Shown piece after piece: positions 12,601 through 24,693 of a stretch of DNA of 64,000 nucleotides. The stretch covers positions 186,001 through 250,000 of the forward strand of contig JAKSZP010007879.1 in NCBI GenBank assembly GCA_022478985.1, given 5' to 3'. A program made the translations under genes and the position numbers. The notes beneath the pieces were generated by a model that was not told the origin of the DNA, did not search any database, and saw nothing but the letters and a program-made list of their open reading frames with translations. The first letter of the stretch is position 1; the number at the start of each line of letters is the position of its first letter. The DNA comes from Massospora cicadina. Taxonomy: Eukaryota; Entomophthoromycota; Entomophthoromycetes; Entomophthorales; Entomophthoraceae.

Positions 12601-13389
12601 TAACCTAACATCTTATACTTGCTTTAGCTTAGTCTTCATGTATTACTCCTTACCTTTTACTTCTTATATGTGTTGATTGTATAAGGGTAAAGTCCGCTAA
12701 TTTTATACAATGTGTCCAGTTCTTCAGTGGCCATGTTCAACATCTGAAGTGGAGATAACATCTTGGTAATCTTTAAGTATCAATGCAACTTCTCAAGTTG
12801 CTCCTGATAAAATTAATCCGATCAGTAAATTTCAAGTAAGGCAGATTTAATTTATTGGTGGTAGGCCAAATCAAGTTGATTGCTTATAAATGTTTCTTGT
12901 CAATTTCCTCAATTAAAATAAAATTATCCTATCAAATACTAGTGTTTTTTGACTATAGATTTGCGATTTGTCGGGTTTCCAAGTAGTAATTTGATTGGCT
13001 GCTCATATGTGGATCAATGACTTTTAGGTTTGCTCTTGGTTCAAACCTGCTGACTCTGTCAGTGCTAGTGATGTGATGGGCTTTTTGGTGGTATTTTCAG
13101 GTCTATACTGGTAGAAACAACTCTTTTTTCTCTTAATTTTTACCTCCTTAGTATCAAAAAATGGTATGCCATCTGGCATATCTATGGATATGAAGAGCTT
13201 GTTGTATTTCTTCCAGAAGTAGCATATTTATAGGCAAAGCATTAATAGGGTACTCACTCAGACAAGAGTTTTCCTTCTAGCTAAATTTTATTATCTTGTA
13301 TAATGGGAACATCATATTTGATGAGTGATAAATAGACTTCTTTTAAATTGATAGTCCTTCTTATTCAATTATAAATTGTGTCCCAATAA

Positions 13390-13720
13390 GTATGTCATAC
13401 TGTCTATTGTCCAGGGAGATTGCAAGATCTGAAAAACTAATTTGCCAATTTGAAATGATAAGGAAGATTAGTTGCCTAACGCTTTTGTGTTGTTAGGACC
13501 TGCAATGCTATATTCCTGGGTGTACTTAAATTCTAGATCAACTTTGATCTTCTTGATGAGAAATGATGAGACAAAAATGGTTGGTGATACCATACCCAGG
13601 GTAGCCATTACTCTGACCTTCTTTTCAAACTTCAACAGTAGTAATAATTACTCCAAACTCTTGCGTGTGGTCTTAAACCTCTTTAGTTGGAACTTTTTAT
13701 TGGGCTTTCTTGTAGTCACA
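13390..13720 (-). pseudogene. Protease-region remnant of element G
   Basis: On the minus strand the segment before RT contains YSIAGPNNT and then MTYLLGHNL-like residues (about 13.38-13.5 kb). These correspond to the YGTAGP and YDxLIG segments of the aspartic protease regions of A, B and C. The DTGA catalytic motif is not recognisable. It would have cut the polyprotein. Confidence 0.5.
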
Positions 13721-14102
13721 GATAATTCTTCTTGATCTTCATTAGACTGTACACGCTCAAGATGGGTCAAATCAGGTCAAAATACTAATCAGAATCACTG
13801 GTAGTATCAATTGTTCTTGATCACTCAATACCTTTACTGGTATATCTCTTGCAGAACATGGATGTCATTAATATTTTTGCCATTTAAAAAACTAGAATGG
13901 CAATATCAGAGGGTTTACCTAAATTATAATAACCAGTGTCCTCATAATCTCCTTCTGATTCATTAATAGAGAGTTCAAAGCGTGTGAAGTCAGCTATCAA
14001 AAATGTTAAATCTTCAGATATTTTGGCTAATCAGTATAGAGGTACCTGACCCTAATCTGACCACCCTTCTCCCTGCTTGGCAAGAGCAGGGTTCTTCTTA
14101 AA

Positions 14103-14143
14103 GCAATATTCTTTGGTGTGGCTATTATTATTGCAATAGTTGT
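14103..14143 (-). pseudogene. Gag zinc-knuckle remnant of element G
   Basis: The minus strand reads HNYCNNNSHTKEYC, spacing X2-X4-X4 as in CX2CX4HX4C. The first cysteine is replaced by His. This nucleocapsid motif would bind the element RNA. It is followed by FKKNPAL, a typical basic tail. Confidence 0.55.
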
Positions 14144-14149
14144 GCTTGA

Positions 14150-16176
14150 GCTTCTCCACTTTTTGGGCCTGATTTTCTTTTTAGTACTAGATGGTCCCAA
14201 CCTGAGGGTTGGGCCTGATTTTCTTTATGATATACACTCTGGGGTTTGTAGAAGCCTTATGAGTGTTTTCTGGATAGTGTATAATAACCACATCAAGCAG
14301 GATTTTTTGATATCTAGGACAGAGAGAATTAATTAACTGAAAAGACATACATGGCTATTTTGAGATTACTATGTAAACCATCAACAATGGCAGCTATGGC
14401 ATCATTTAATATAAGCATCTTCTAGATTATCAGCGTTTAAGCCTCATTATATAGAAGCAATCCGCAAATTTGGATAAAGTTTTATTTCAGCGTAACAAAA
14501 ACCTCATAAAGGCATGTTTCTTCATACTCAAGCTTTGCTTAAACCAAATTCTTTGATGAGCACTTTTTTCATATCACTCCAAGTATCCAAATTGTCCATG
14601 TGTGGTATCATAAAATTCTTATTCATATAGCATAAATAAGCATGATATGATCATCTTTTTGACAATCAGTTGCACCTTCCATTGTGGCTTTATAAAAGTA
14701 CAGGAAGGATGCAATACTCTATTTTCCAAAATTTACTTGTCTTTGAAGGTAGGTCTAAAAGTAGCTGCTTCCAATCCTATGACAATATTTACTCTGAGAG
14801 CCACTGATTAGTGATTTTTATACACGTATTGCTCTGCTCAACTTTAATAAGAGAGTCAACAAATTTGATCCTGTAGAGGGTTAATATATTGCTTTATTTA
14901 TATAAGATTAAGTCTTGGTGCTAATATCCAAATAAAACAACATCTTTTGGGAATAATTTTATCACTCTTCAGTTCTTAAAGTAGTTGTCCAGATCATTGA
15001 TTTGTTGATTAGCAAATGAGTAATAAGTTCATAATACCTTGATCTCATGTTCTAATACTCCAATTGCCTAATCTATTCCTCTATATCTCTTTGAATTTAA
15101 TGTTTTAAAAAAGTTTTGTCTATATTGTTTTTAATTCTTCTGTTATAGTGATCCAGTGTTTCTCAGCTTCATTGAAGCAATGGTAAAATTAGCAATGTCT
15201 TCTTAACTAGGTAATTTTTGTCATATCACTCTCCATTTATTGAGTTGCTCAGCAATTTTGTGAATATCCATTTAATTTGCACGGAATACCTGATTCTTCT
15301 CAACACAGGCTACTTGGTAAATAAGGTTTAAATATCAATTGAACTTTTTAGGTATAATGTGCTTCAAACTCATCAACTTACTTTAGTGTGAGCTCTATCT
15401 AGAAATTGAGAAGCTTGATTTGTTCTTCCTCATTATAAAAAGTTAGTAGAATCATGGGCCGCCATTTCACCTTAGGCATTGGCGTCTTGTCATCGAATCT
15501 CTTGGGCAAAACTTCATTATTCTCTGCGTCCTTTTTTTTAAAACTCTACAATATCTTTTTTTTGAGGAGTTCCATAGCTCTTTCCACATAATTAATGACT
15601 CCAGAATCGATGGTCCCCATTTTGTTATTATTTTGATTTATATATAGAAACAATTTTCTTTATTTAGTCAATGTATGTCCCCTATACTTTAATATGCTAA
15701 ATTATAACCCTTTTCATAGGCCGTTAATAAGGCCCTGTGCGTATTTATATTATGATGGGATTTCTCTTTATGGACTTTTTAATGAATGCAAAATATGGTG
15801 AAGCGCTAAGTGTACAAATTGCATGATGTATTGAGATAAATTACACTTGAACCATATATCTCTGGGAGAGAAATGATTTCATATAAATTCATGAGAGTCC
15901 TGTCCATGGTGAATGCCCTTTTGCAGCTAGCTCTTTCTTTTAAATTTATGACTCCTTCAAGTAAGTCTCAAATCCCTTCATTGGAAATCCAAGTTAGAGC
16001 CAAGATTCTGGAATCTTCATTAATTCTTTTACTTCTTTAAATGTGACCAAGGGCGTCCTTCCCATTTGATCATCTTCTTAATTGTTTATGTTGTGCGCCC
16101 AGCAGGTAACACCATCTCCAGGATTATCTTCCATAATGTGATCAAAAATATGCAAGTATTGTTAAGCAATGGCTGA
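14150..16176 (-). pseudogene. Decayed gag region of element G
   Basis: This is the interval between primer site and zinc knuckle on the minus strand. No clear capsid motif remains and stops are frequent. It is called from position only. Confidence 0.35.
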
Positions 16177-16177
16177 G

Positions 16178-16195
16178 CCCCTGTAGTGAGCACCA
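16178..16195 (-). other. Primer-binding site of element G
   Basis: The minus strand reads TGGTGCTCACTACAGGGG, identical to the site in compact element F and one or two changes from A, B, C, E and I. It sits two bases inside the LTR end (TACA). It starts minus-strand cDNA synthesis from a tRNA ending CCCCTGTAGTGAGCACCA. Confidence 0.8.
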
Positions 16196-16197
16196 GA

Positions 16198-16600
16198 TGT
16201 ACTTCTTCTATTTTTGTTAATTGATGGTGATGCGCCCTAGAATCCTGGCATTCAATACTTGTAATAGTCTTTGGTAAGAAAGTATATCTATTTTTGAGCG
16301 GCCAAGTCACGCTTAGGTCCCATCACTAGAGTATCCTTTCTATGGTAAGAGAGGCAAAGGAACTTATTGAAGGTAAAATACCAAAGCAGAGATATCAAGT
16401 AAAATGGAGTAACTTTGTAAAGAGCTAGCAAAAGAAAATTTATATGCTGCCTCTAAAATTGCAATCCTCATTAGAAAATTAATAATTATTACGTGAGGGG
16501 CTATCTGAATCAAGGCTACTCATTTGATACTGCTTCTGGGTCCATGGGTGCCTTTGTAGCATAAGCTGATAGTTAAAATGTGTTGTGATAACCCGAATCT
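16198..16600 (-). repeat. 5' LTR of element G (inner end only resolved)
   Basis: The LTR should end at 16198 (plus strand TGTACTTC), next to the primer site. Its outer end is not resolved. It may have inserted in the gag of element H, whose remnant continues to 17570. Confidence 0.4.
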
Positions 16601-16699
16601 GATAAGATTTAGTATCACTTAAGTCAATTGTTGGCATTTTCCAGATTCTTACCCTTTTGAGGGTACAACTTAATTACTGCCTCATATGTCACCTTCTGT

Positions 16700-17570
16700 A
16701 GTGGCTGCCTGAAGTTTGGATAATACTTTACTTTGTCTAATAATATTTTGTCTTGGTATTTTGGCTCAAGCCAATCCAATGGAAATTTCCTAGTATTAAG
16801 TTACGCCTTAGAAACTATTTTTTTCATATAATAAATCATTAGGATTCCTTTAAGCGTTTTTTATGTCAAAGCGTCAATTCTCTCATGGGGTTTGATTAAT
16901 TACTATTTGCATAAGATCTGCAAATGTTGTGTCAGACAACAATATTGTGGGCAAGTGATACAACTTTTAGACTGTGTTGTAGTAAAATAACCATATGGCA
17001 TATCACATATTTCAATTGGTGCATAAATTAAAAGCAATTTTCTGGAAACTATTTTCAGTGATAACTAATAGATAAGCATAAAATTGCAATTAGTCTTCTA
17101 TACTATGATAAAGATATCCCTAATTAAACATCTTCTTTTGTTGTTTTCAGTTTCTATTCAAAATTGTTGTTTAATATTTAGAAAAATTCTAAAACATTTC
17201 TGGATCAGTTTGATCCTCTTGCCCTCAAACAGGAAGTAATGGTTTTAACCATAGAATCTCTTGTGAACCTTTGTAGCTTCCAATCTTCATTAAAGTTTTC
17301 AATTCTATGTCCGTGTCAAAGACTCGATCATAGTGTTGCTGCAAGGAAGACTATCAACTGTAACTAATTGTTTTGGTTAGTCGCTCTCTTATCTTAATTA
17401 CTTTGTGTTCTAAGGCTGCTAGTCTGGCCTCAAAGTATTCATATCAGCAGTTGACAGGCGTTCCTTTTTCCTTGTGCATCTATTAATGCTTCTTTCTTCT
17501 GCCTCAAATTTATTGCTGTGATTATACAATAATTTAGTTTGATCTTCCTTCAAATCTGGTGAGGTGCAAT
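16700..17570 (-). pseudogene. Gag remnant of element H
   Basis: Downstream (minus strand) of a second minus-strand primer site lies decayed sequence with a coiled-coil-like piece near 17.4 kb (LAALEHKVIKIRERL). It resembles the N-terminal gag of the gypsy elements here. No zinc knuckle was seen. Confidence 0.35.
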
Positions 17571-17571
17571 A

Positions 17572-17589
17572 CCCCTAATGTGAGCACTA
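17572..17589 (-). other. Primer-binding site of element H, decayed
   Basis: The minus strand reads TAGTGCTCACATTAGGGG, differing from the common site by a few changes, mostly G to A or C to T. The flanking LTR end GCCACA precedes it by two bases. Confidence 0.55.
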
Positions 17590-17591
17590 GA

Positions 17592-18019
17592 TGTGGCACT
17601 TAGCATTATTAACATCTTTTCGCCAAGTTCCACGCAGGCACCCACAACGTTCTTGTAACAACATGACTGATGAATTATTTTCATTGAGTGATTCAGATAT
17701 CAGCGCATTTGCTCAAGATGAAAGAGATAGTTACATGATTTTCATGTTAATAGTTTACTCTTATGATTAATCTTCCCTACTTTAAACCCTTCTTCTACTC
17801 TTTAAGTAAAAATAAGTTCAAACAAATTAACATAAGAATATCTTCTTTTTAAAAATTACTAATAAAGGTTTAAATATATAAAGAGAATTTACTTTTTAAG
17901 TTGTATCTAGAATATTTTATATGGATAAAATTTCCAGTAAGTAGATAAACTAGAGTGAAAAAGTATACGTTCATTACCCATGTTAATCTTTTTTAAGCAA
18001 CTGCTTTGTGGCTTTTACT
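17592..18019 (-). repeat. Truncated 5' LTR of element H
   Basis: The LTR begins (inner end) at 17592 (TGTGGCACTT on plus) and is cut at 18019 by the left LTR of element A. The rest of this LTR may lie beyond 25618. I could not match the two pieces, and no clear target duplication remains around A. Confidence 0.4.
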
Positions 18020-18949
18020 TGTGCTGGCAATTTGGTTGACCACATTATCCATTTTGCTTGACAATTTGAAAATTGATGGTTGTTAAAGCAACCAATTGTT
18101 CAGCAATGGTTGCTGACTAAATTATTAGTCATTTTATCAAAGGATATAATCCAACGGTTGGTTTTGATTAACATTTCATTGGGTACAATCCCTGACTAAA
18201 TTATTAGTCATAATTAACCAAAGGACTTAATCTGATGATGGGATCTGATTACTATTTTGTCAGGGATCATCCCCCAACTAAATTAGTGGTCAAAATTCAT
18301 CAAAGGACATAATCTGACGATTGTTTTGATTGATATTTCGTCAGGCATCATGCCTGACAATGTTAATTAGGTAATTTGATGAGGTCCTGATTGCTGATAG
18401 CCAGATTGCTATAATGAATCGTTATAGCAGAGGCGCTGAAAAATTGATTTAGTTTTAACAAAGCTACTGAAGCGTTATAACGCTTGGTTTGGTGGTAACT
18501 AGTAGCAATAATCAGGTAACGTGGCCCCAGACCATCTGCATAAAGTTGATAACACATGGGGATGGTTGCCAATCCATAAAAGGTTACACTGCTAGGTTAT
18601 TAAGATGAAGACATTTGCTACCATCAGAAGTTAGTCCCAAGGGTTAGAAGTTTCAGGGGACTAATCAGTTGATTTACAGAGAATTATCTGAAAATTTGTC
18701 TGCCTTCTGCCTATAAACAACCCTAGCATTTTCTAATAAAAAGAAAAAACAACTGAAATATATTTATAATTACTTCTAAATTGAAGATAGAAGGGAACAA
18801 AGGTCCCTAGTTGTTTTCTCAAATACAGTTTGCCATAGTGGATTAATTAGCACTTGTGAAGACTCAACCTACTAGTTTTCGCCATACAACTAGTGTTATT
18901 ATTATTATTCAACAACCAAACTGTGCGTAAACTTACCCAAAAGTTTACA
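18020..18949 (+). repeat. 5' LTR of element A
   Basis: It starts TGTGCTGGCAATTTGG and ends AAGTTTACA, a direct repeat of 24694-25618. It holds internal short repeats of an ATTAGTCA-type motif (ACTAAATTATTAGTCA near 18115, 18193 and, diverged, 18277). A possible poly(A) signal region (CTAATAAAAAG) lies near 18736. Confidence 0.9.
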
Positions 18950-18951
18950 CT

Positions 18952-18969
18952 TGGTGCTCACTAAAGGGG
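18952..18969 (+). other. Primer-binding site of element A
   Basis: TGGTGCTCACTAAAGGGG begins two bases after the 5' LTR. It has one mismatch to the common site. Confidence 0.85.
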
Positions 18970-18999
18970 TGTAGTTGAGTCTTGTCAAGATGTACCACC

Positions 19000-20283
19000 A
19001 TGTCATCTGTGCAAGGAGAGATTCAGCGGTTATGGAGTGAGCTGATGAGTGTAGATCAGACCACTCTAATTTCAGCGGCTCAGGCTGAATTATCCTGAAT
19101 GAAGAATCAAGTTTTCAAGGTGGAAGAGAATGTCAACCTTGTCACAGAAGTTATTAATGAATTATTTGGAAAAACATCTGAGTATGAGCAACAATATTCC
19201 AAAGTGGAGAAGGAGCTATCCTGATCAAAGTAGCACTTTAAGCCAAGGCTGAAAAAAATTGGATATTATTGAAAAACATATTCAGCTCCAGAAACAAGTA
19301 CAAGAATGGGAAAAACATCGGTGTACTTGTATTCATGTGGAAACGGAGTTTGGGGATCAGGACCTATACAAAGATGAAAGCAATATAGGGAGCATTCAGC
19401 CTACTCAAGATATGCCGAGTGCTAAGCTGCCATCTCAGTGATGACCCCCAACAACATACCAACTGGCGCTAGAATGGCTAGCCGCACTACTCGTCCTACA
19501 ACTGAGCATATGGGAACTGAGGAATTTTGGCCCACCCCATAATTGCCACCCTTTCATTGAGATTATTCCCGGCTTTCTTCAGGTTGTGCAAAATGACCAT
19601 GTTTGGCTGCAGTGATCGCCAAAAAGCTGTTAATGTTATCAAATGTTTAGACACCACTTGTCTAAACTTGGTATTACCCCATTTGTGAGGGGTAAATTGA
19701 TCCTATAATGAGGCAAAAAAAATGCAATTATGAAGGAATTTGGAAGCCCTGAATGAATGGCTAACCAAAAGCAGGAGGTCATGGGAATACAACTCTGAAA
19801 AGATGAAACCTTAGGAGAATTTGCTGACCATTTTTACAAAGAAGTGTAAATCCTGACGGGAGCTAATAACCTGAGCAATTTTGATGCTTGCATTGCCATG
19901 AAGGCAGCACTCTGACCCTATCAGTATTTACACCAATCCATGGCGTCAACCTTCACCAGTAGTACCGATACTTCTCAAATGTTGGAGCACCTGAAAGAAT
20001 TGGCTTCCATTTTTGATGCACCAAATTGAAGTGTAAAACAACAACAGCCTTTTAGTTTTAATTTGGCCAAAAAAATCCTGAGCCCAAATAGGATTTCCCC
20101 AATCAAATGGGGAAAATATGATGGTTAAAATGGCCTAGTAATGCCCTTCACATTACTTGTAACAGATGTAGAAATACTGGACACTATGCTGCTCAGTGCT
20201 GGACTAAGAAACCAAAAGATCAGGTGAACTTTGTTCAGAAAGACAATACCTATGAGGAGTCAGGTAAAGGCCCTGCAGTCTAG
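19000..20283 (+). pseudogene. Gag of element A, broken
   Basis: The ATG at 19000 opens MSSVQGEIQRLWSELMSVDQ, a helical coiled-coil-like N-terminus. The frame hits TGA near 19097 and continues in pieces. One piece is open at 19259-19441. The capsid region (19480-20030) is mostly stops. A full CCHC zinc knuckle survives at 20158-20199 (CNRCRNTGHYAAQC). Gag packages the element RNA into virus-like particles. The knuckle being intact while the rest is broken shows decay by scattered point changes. Confidence 0.8.
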
Positions 20284-20599
20284 ATGAGAAATGATCTAGA
20301 TCTGCAATTTACCCAGTTCCCCAGACAAGTTTGACAAAATTGATATCTCCAACCTGTTTGTAAATGAACCTGTTCATGATTCTCCCCAGCGGAGCACAGG
20401 TCCAAATATCCATGCTATAACTTGATCAAAAGCAAATGCAATTAATCCTGAAATTATATCAGAAGTTGCCCGACACTATGCTCATCAACTGTTGGAAAAG
20501 GCCCAAAACGCTGACAACTAAGACAAATTGCTAAAGACAAAGTTGGAAGACTTTAACGTTTCAATTCCTATTGCTACCATCAAGGATTCATTTTCTGAT

Positions 20600-20990
20600 A
20601 TATCAGCCCAGATTATTCACACTCTAGATTTGGCAACTGATGCCGCTATACATTCAGTAAACAACATTTTCCACTATCTGATTGTACTTATGCTGCTATT
20701 TTGGTTAACCGTGTATAAGTAAGGGCTATTATCAATAGTTATGCACCAATCAATATTATGTCTACAAAATTGGTAAAACGTCTAAAGATTTCGCCAGATA
20801 TAGCACATTGAAATCAGTATGGTACTGCTGGGCCCAGGACTACTACCTCCTGTAGGGCTTATAGTACCTTACCTCTTCGTTTTGGATCTCTAGTTGTGTC
20901 TGAGCCAGCAAATGTTCTACCTAAATAAAAATTACGATATTCTCATTGGCACTTTCATGTGGAAGTATTGAGTAAAGCATCTTTTTGAGG
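20600..20990 (+). pseudogene. Protease region of element A, catalytic motif lost
   Basis: It aligns with the protease of element C (59940-60190). YAPINIMSTKLVKRL here corresponds to APITIVSIKLVEKL there, and YGTAGP is shared. The DTG of C is replaced by NSY, so the aspartic protease is dead. Stops are present near 20720 and 20810. Confidence 0.7.
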
Positions 20991-21159
20991 CGAATACTAT
21001 GACAATCTTGGGCCAGATGATACCATTGATCTATCATTGGAAGGGGGATGCCCCCTCACTCAGAGAAATAACTCTATAAATGTGATATATAAGGATGGCA
21101 TTCTTCCCATTGATTATAAACTAGTTGGGAAAAAGGTTCACCCTTTTACCAAAATGCAT

Positions 21160-21430
21160 GAATGAAAACTGAGGGATCCCAATCCAAGTAAAAAAGGAAT
21201 TAATCCTTCAGCATGGGATACATATAGTGGTTGATACTGGATTGACTGAAAATCCCTGAGAAATTATATATAGAAATTTAGGCTCTCTTAGAAGATTGAG
21301 AATTGAACCTTGGGTAGATCCAGGGATCCTATTTCCTGGTCATGGGGAAATTTGTATTTTATTAGCCAATCTGTAAAAAACGCCAATGATAATCAAGTGA
21401 AAATCTAGTGGTTGCATTTTCCTAGTTAAT
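21160..21430 (+). pseudogene. dUTPase-like domain between PR and RT, element A
   Basis: A segment reads HIVVDTGLTENP, then LRIEPWVDPGILFPGHGEI, then CILLANL. It aligns with equivalent segments in C, B and I at the same place between protease and RT. The pattern (TGL, then a Pro-rich turn, then PG-I, G, then LLAN and a closing strand) recalls trimeric dUTPases. The usual catalytic D-Y motif is absent. A stop follows ENP. The VVDTG here is not the protease active site. Confidence 0.5.
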
Positions 21431-21639
21431 CCCTATAAACAGAGTTCCTTTTCTTCTAAGAAATTGGGGATTTAAATGAAATGGGATTACCAGATTTGGC
21501 TGGATGCATTCATACATTTATCACTCATGAACAATTATCATGATTAACCAAAGATCATCAAAATGAAGTATTGGCTTTATTCAAATGATATTGAACTATT
21601 TTCACACAAAATGAACACAATCTTGGGTTCACAGAAAAC

Positions 21640-22260
21640 GTACTCCATCAAATTAACACTGGGAAAGCTGCCCAGATTAAAATGAGACCTATTCGAAGGT
21701 CCTGAGTAGCTGAGGCAGTAGTTGCCAAAGAAATAGAAAAGTTTTTGGAGCATGGATTGCTTGTGCCTTCATCCAGCCCAAAGGCTAGTCCAATATTAAT
21801 TATCAAAAAAAGGACAGGTCAAATTAGGTTGTAATTGACTAAAGCCATCTCAATAAAATCACAAAAAAAGACTCTTACCCCTTGCTGCAAATTGATGACA
21901 TGTTGGATCAGTTAGGTGGGGCTAAATTCTTTCAGCAATGGACCTCATCTCAGGGTATTGGCAGATTGATATGTCACTTGAGGACGAGGAGAAGTGTTCC
22001 ATAATAATGGCACAAGGGCTTTACCAACCTATGCAGACTCCCTCAAGGCTTATAAAATCCCCTGAAACTTTTCAATGGGCTTTGGATACCATCATATGTG
22101 ACCTCAAATTGTCCGGTGTTCTAGTCTATCTAGATGACATCATTTTATTTAGCCAAACATTCACCAAGCACTTACAACACTTAGAGGAATTATTCAAGAA
22201 ATTAGCTACCACCAATCTTAAAATCAAGACCCAAAAGTGTCATTTCTTTAAGGATTAGCT
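21640..22260 (+). pseudogene. Reverse transcriptase of element A, broken but YLDD intact
   Basis: Fingers begin near 21660. KEIEKFLEHGLLVPSSSP is readable at 21730-21780, then VIDYRHLN-like residues near 21835 with a mutated segment. An open frame of 106 codons (21938-22258) carries MDLISGYWQIDM (motif A) and VYLDDIILFS (catalytic YLDD) near 22130, then KIKTQKCHFF. The frame before 21938 has TGA/TAA stops and a shift. RT copies RNA to cDNA. Confidence 0.88.
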
Positions 22261-22419
22261 AGAATAATTGGGCTTCATTATTAATGCAGATGGATTACAA
22301 CCTCAAAAACAAAAAAATCGATGCTATTGAGCAGATGTCATTGCCAAAAAATTGTTCATGATTTATAAGTCTTTTTAGGAATGGACGATTAAAATTCCCA
22401 TTTTATTAAGGACTTTGCA

Positions 22420-22960
22420 AAAATAGCAGATCCATTATTCCATCTATTTAAGGATCTGAAAAAAGGGTTCAAATGGAGTTAAATGGCCCAAGGAGCATTT
22501 GATGAATTATGGCAATACTTGATGACAAGCCCAATACTTAGATATCCAAATTTTGACTGACAGTTTATTATACAATCAGATGCATTGCTCACAGTGATAG
22601 GTGCCATACTTAGTCAAGTGGACGCACAAGGTGAAGAAAACCCAGTGGCATATGTCAGCCATACCTTAACCAAGGTCAAAAAATTATAAATTCACTGAGT
22701 GCAAATGTCTTGCAGTTATCTACACTATCAATCAATTTTGTGTTTATATTCATGGGACGCATTTCAAGGTGGTAAACAATCATGCATATCTTTGTTAATT
22801 GCATAACTTAAAAGAACCTGAGGGGAGACTAGCACAATGGGCCTTGAAATTTCAGGCATATGACTATGAAATTGGACATCGTGATGGGGATAAAAACCAA
22901 AACGCTGATGGAATATCCAGACTGCTGGCCATTATTGCAGTACAGGATTGTGCTGATAAA
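22420..22960 (+). pseudogene. RNase H of element A, broken
   Basis: It starts after the RT connection. It reads FIIQSDALLTVIGA (first catalytic Asp kept as SDA), NPVAYVSHTL, a frameshift near 22685, then EGRLAQWALKFQAYDY and HRDGDKNQNADGISR near 22880-22920. The closing NADGISR block is standard for gypsy. It removes template RNA during cDNA synthesis. Confidence 0.8.
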
Positions 22961-23089
22961 CTATCTAAATGAATGGTGAAAGGAGAGTTGGAGTATGAGC
23001 CACCAGAAGTTCAAATGGCTTTACAAAAAGCCATGGAGGGAACATAACAAAATAATGGACAGTTATTCAAAATAGTGAATGATAAAGGG

Positions 23090-24130
23090 CTTCTTTCCCC
23101 AAAACATCTGAACAAACAGAAATAATTTGCACCGCTCACAAAGCTGTCAGCCATAGTGGCCTCAAGAAAACGCTAGAGCACATTCATCAATATTACTATT
23201 GGGAATCATTAAACTATGATATGGCGGATTTCTTTTCTTGTTGTGCGGAGTGTCAGCTACACAAGCCACACAAAAATGTGGCTGGATATTGGCTAGTGCG
23301 ACCATGATTTGCCTGAATACAGTATCAATTGATGACATGGGACCTCTAAGTACAAGCACAGGAGGAATGCGATATATCATAGTTGCAATTGATCACCTGA
23401 CCTGATGGATTGAAACCAAGGCTATGGTATGGGTTGATGTGATGAATACACCAAATTTATTCTGAATCTGTGATATATCAGCATGGCTGTCCTCAAGTGA
23501 TCCTGAATAATAATGGAACGAATTTTACCTCCTTTGTCATACTTTGATTGAATGAACTGATGGGAATCAAGGGGGTCATATCAGTTTCCACATCAGACAG
23601 AGATTAATGTACTAGTTGAGAGAGTGAATGCTACCTTAGCCAATATGTTACAAAAGTTGATTTCAGGAAAAACGTTTACTTGGTCTTTGTACTTAAGTTC
23701 AGTAAAATTTGCCTATAATGTCAGCTATCACTCCTTGATGGGGAAAACACCCTTTAAATTGCTCTATGAAAGAAAAGTCGCCTTACCACCAAATCTATAC
23801 TCAGCATTGGAATTAACTTCAAGGATGAGTCTGAACCAATATTTAAATTAATTAGCCAACATTATGATTGATTTACAATACCAAGTGTTTGCTGAAACCT
23901 TTTGGAAAAGGATCCAGGCTAAAACGTATGATGAAAAAATGACCACCCATGAAAAGATTTGAAATTGGGGATAAAGTATCCTTATTGTGATATGCTGGAT
24001 TCAGCTGATGAAATAAGCTGGATGACTTATGGATAGGTCCCTTTGAAGTAATTTCCAATTCAGCAATGGATGCCTACACGATCAAAAATATCCTTGATGG
24101 TTGTATAGTTAACCAAGTTCAGACCAAGTA
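23090..24130 (+). pseudogene. Integrase of element A, broken
   Basis: The HHCC finger is complete (AHKAVSHSGLKKT, then CCAECQLHKPHKN, 23135-23275). In the core the second aspartate is lost (LNNNGTNFT near 23505, expected DNG), while the glutamate segment VERVNATLANML is present (about 23613). The open piece 23624-23851 covers the core end. The C-terminal GPF module is readable at 24020-24130 (LWIGPFEVISNS, DAYTIKNILDG). It would insert cDNA, and this copy cannot. Confidence 0.85.
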
Positions 24131-24682
24131 TTTATTAAATTTGCACAAAAAGAATATATGCTAAAAAGAAAAAGAAAAATTTTTAAACACCAGTATCAAA
24201 AACATAAAAAAGGAAAAAAATTCAATAATAATGAAAATATTAAAAGTTAAAAGTTTAATTACTTGTACTCAAAATCATCAGGCATTGTTCCCTACTATTA
24301 TTGGAAGGGCCAGCTTGGGTTGCAACTGGGTCTGTCAGAATTAGTCCTAAGGCACTAAAGTATATCAGTAGGATCAGGATGGACTGAAACTAGATCCACT
24401 ATGAGTAGTCCCTATAAATGAAGAAGATCTGCTCTGATTGCACATGGAGAGCCCAACCTGGGAGAGTATAGGTTTTTCAGGCTATGGCTGGTGTTGAGGC
24501 CAAATAGTCCTGGTATGGCATGAGGCCATATGACTGTGCTTAATAGAGGCGGCAGCAAGAAGGGGACTCTAAATTAATGAGATGGTTAAGTCTGGTAGAT
24601 GGACCTTTTAACTAGACTTGTTAGTTAAGTCTTGAGAAGAAGCAAGTGCTTATGAAAAACTGTCTCTCTGGGTAATCTGGTC
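24131..24682 (+). other. 3' untranslated interior of element A
   Basis: This lies between the integrase end and the polypurine tract. It is AT-rich at first, then a G-rich stretch without open frames. B has a comparable segment before its 3' LTR (42000-42670). Confidence 0.5.
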
Positions 24683-24693
24683 AAGTGGGGGGA
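24683..24693 (+). other. Polypurine tract of element A
   Basis: AAGTGGGGGGA directly precedes the 3' LTR. It primes plus-strand DNA synthesis. Confidence 0.8.

Larger units (their letters stand above)
9679..16600 (-). mobile_element. Ty3/gypsy element G, minus strand, decayed
   Basis: Read on the minus strand from a perfect primer-binding site (16178-16195) downward, it shows a zinc-knuckle remnant (about 14.1 kb), protease C-terminus (about 13.4 kb), RT (about 12.3-12.6 kb), integrase zinc finger (about 11.13 kb) and integrase core (10.7-11.0 kb). A G-rich polypurine tract follows at 9.68 kb. The gag-PR-RT-IN order and the roughly 6.5 kb interior are normal for Ty3/gypsy. Many stops and frameshifts are present. 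The 5' LTR starts at 16198, but its far end is not resolved, so the right limit given here is approximate. Confidence 0.75.

Noticed and set aside
21225..21245. GTTGATACTGGA (VVDTG) in element A as the protease active site
   Set aside because: It lies after the protease flap segment and aligns with the NTDL part of the dUTPase-like segment of element C. The true protease position in A is about 20735, where DTG has become NSY.
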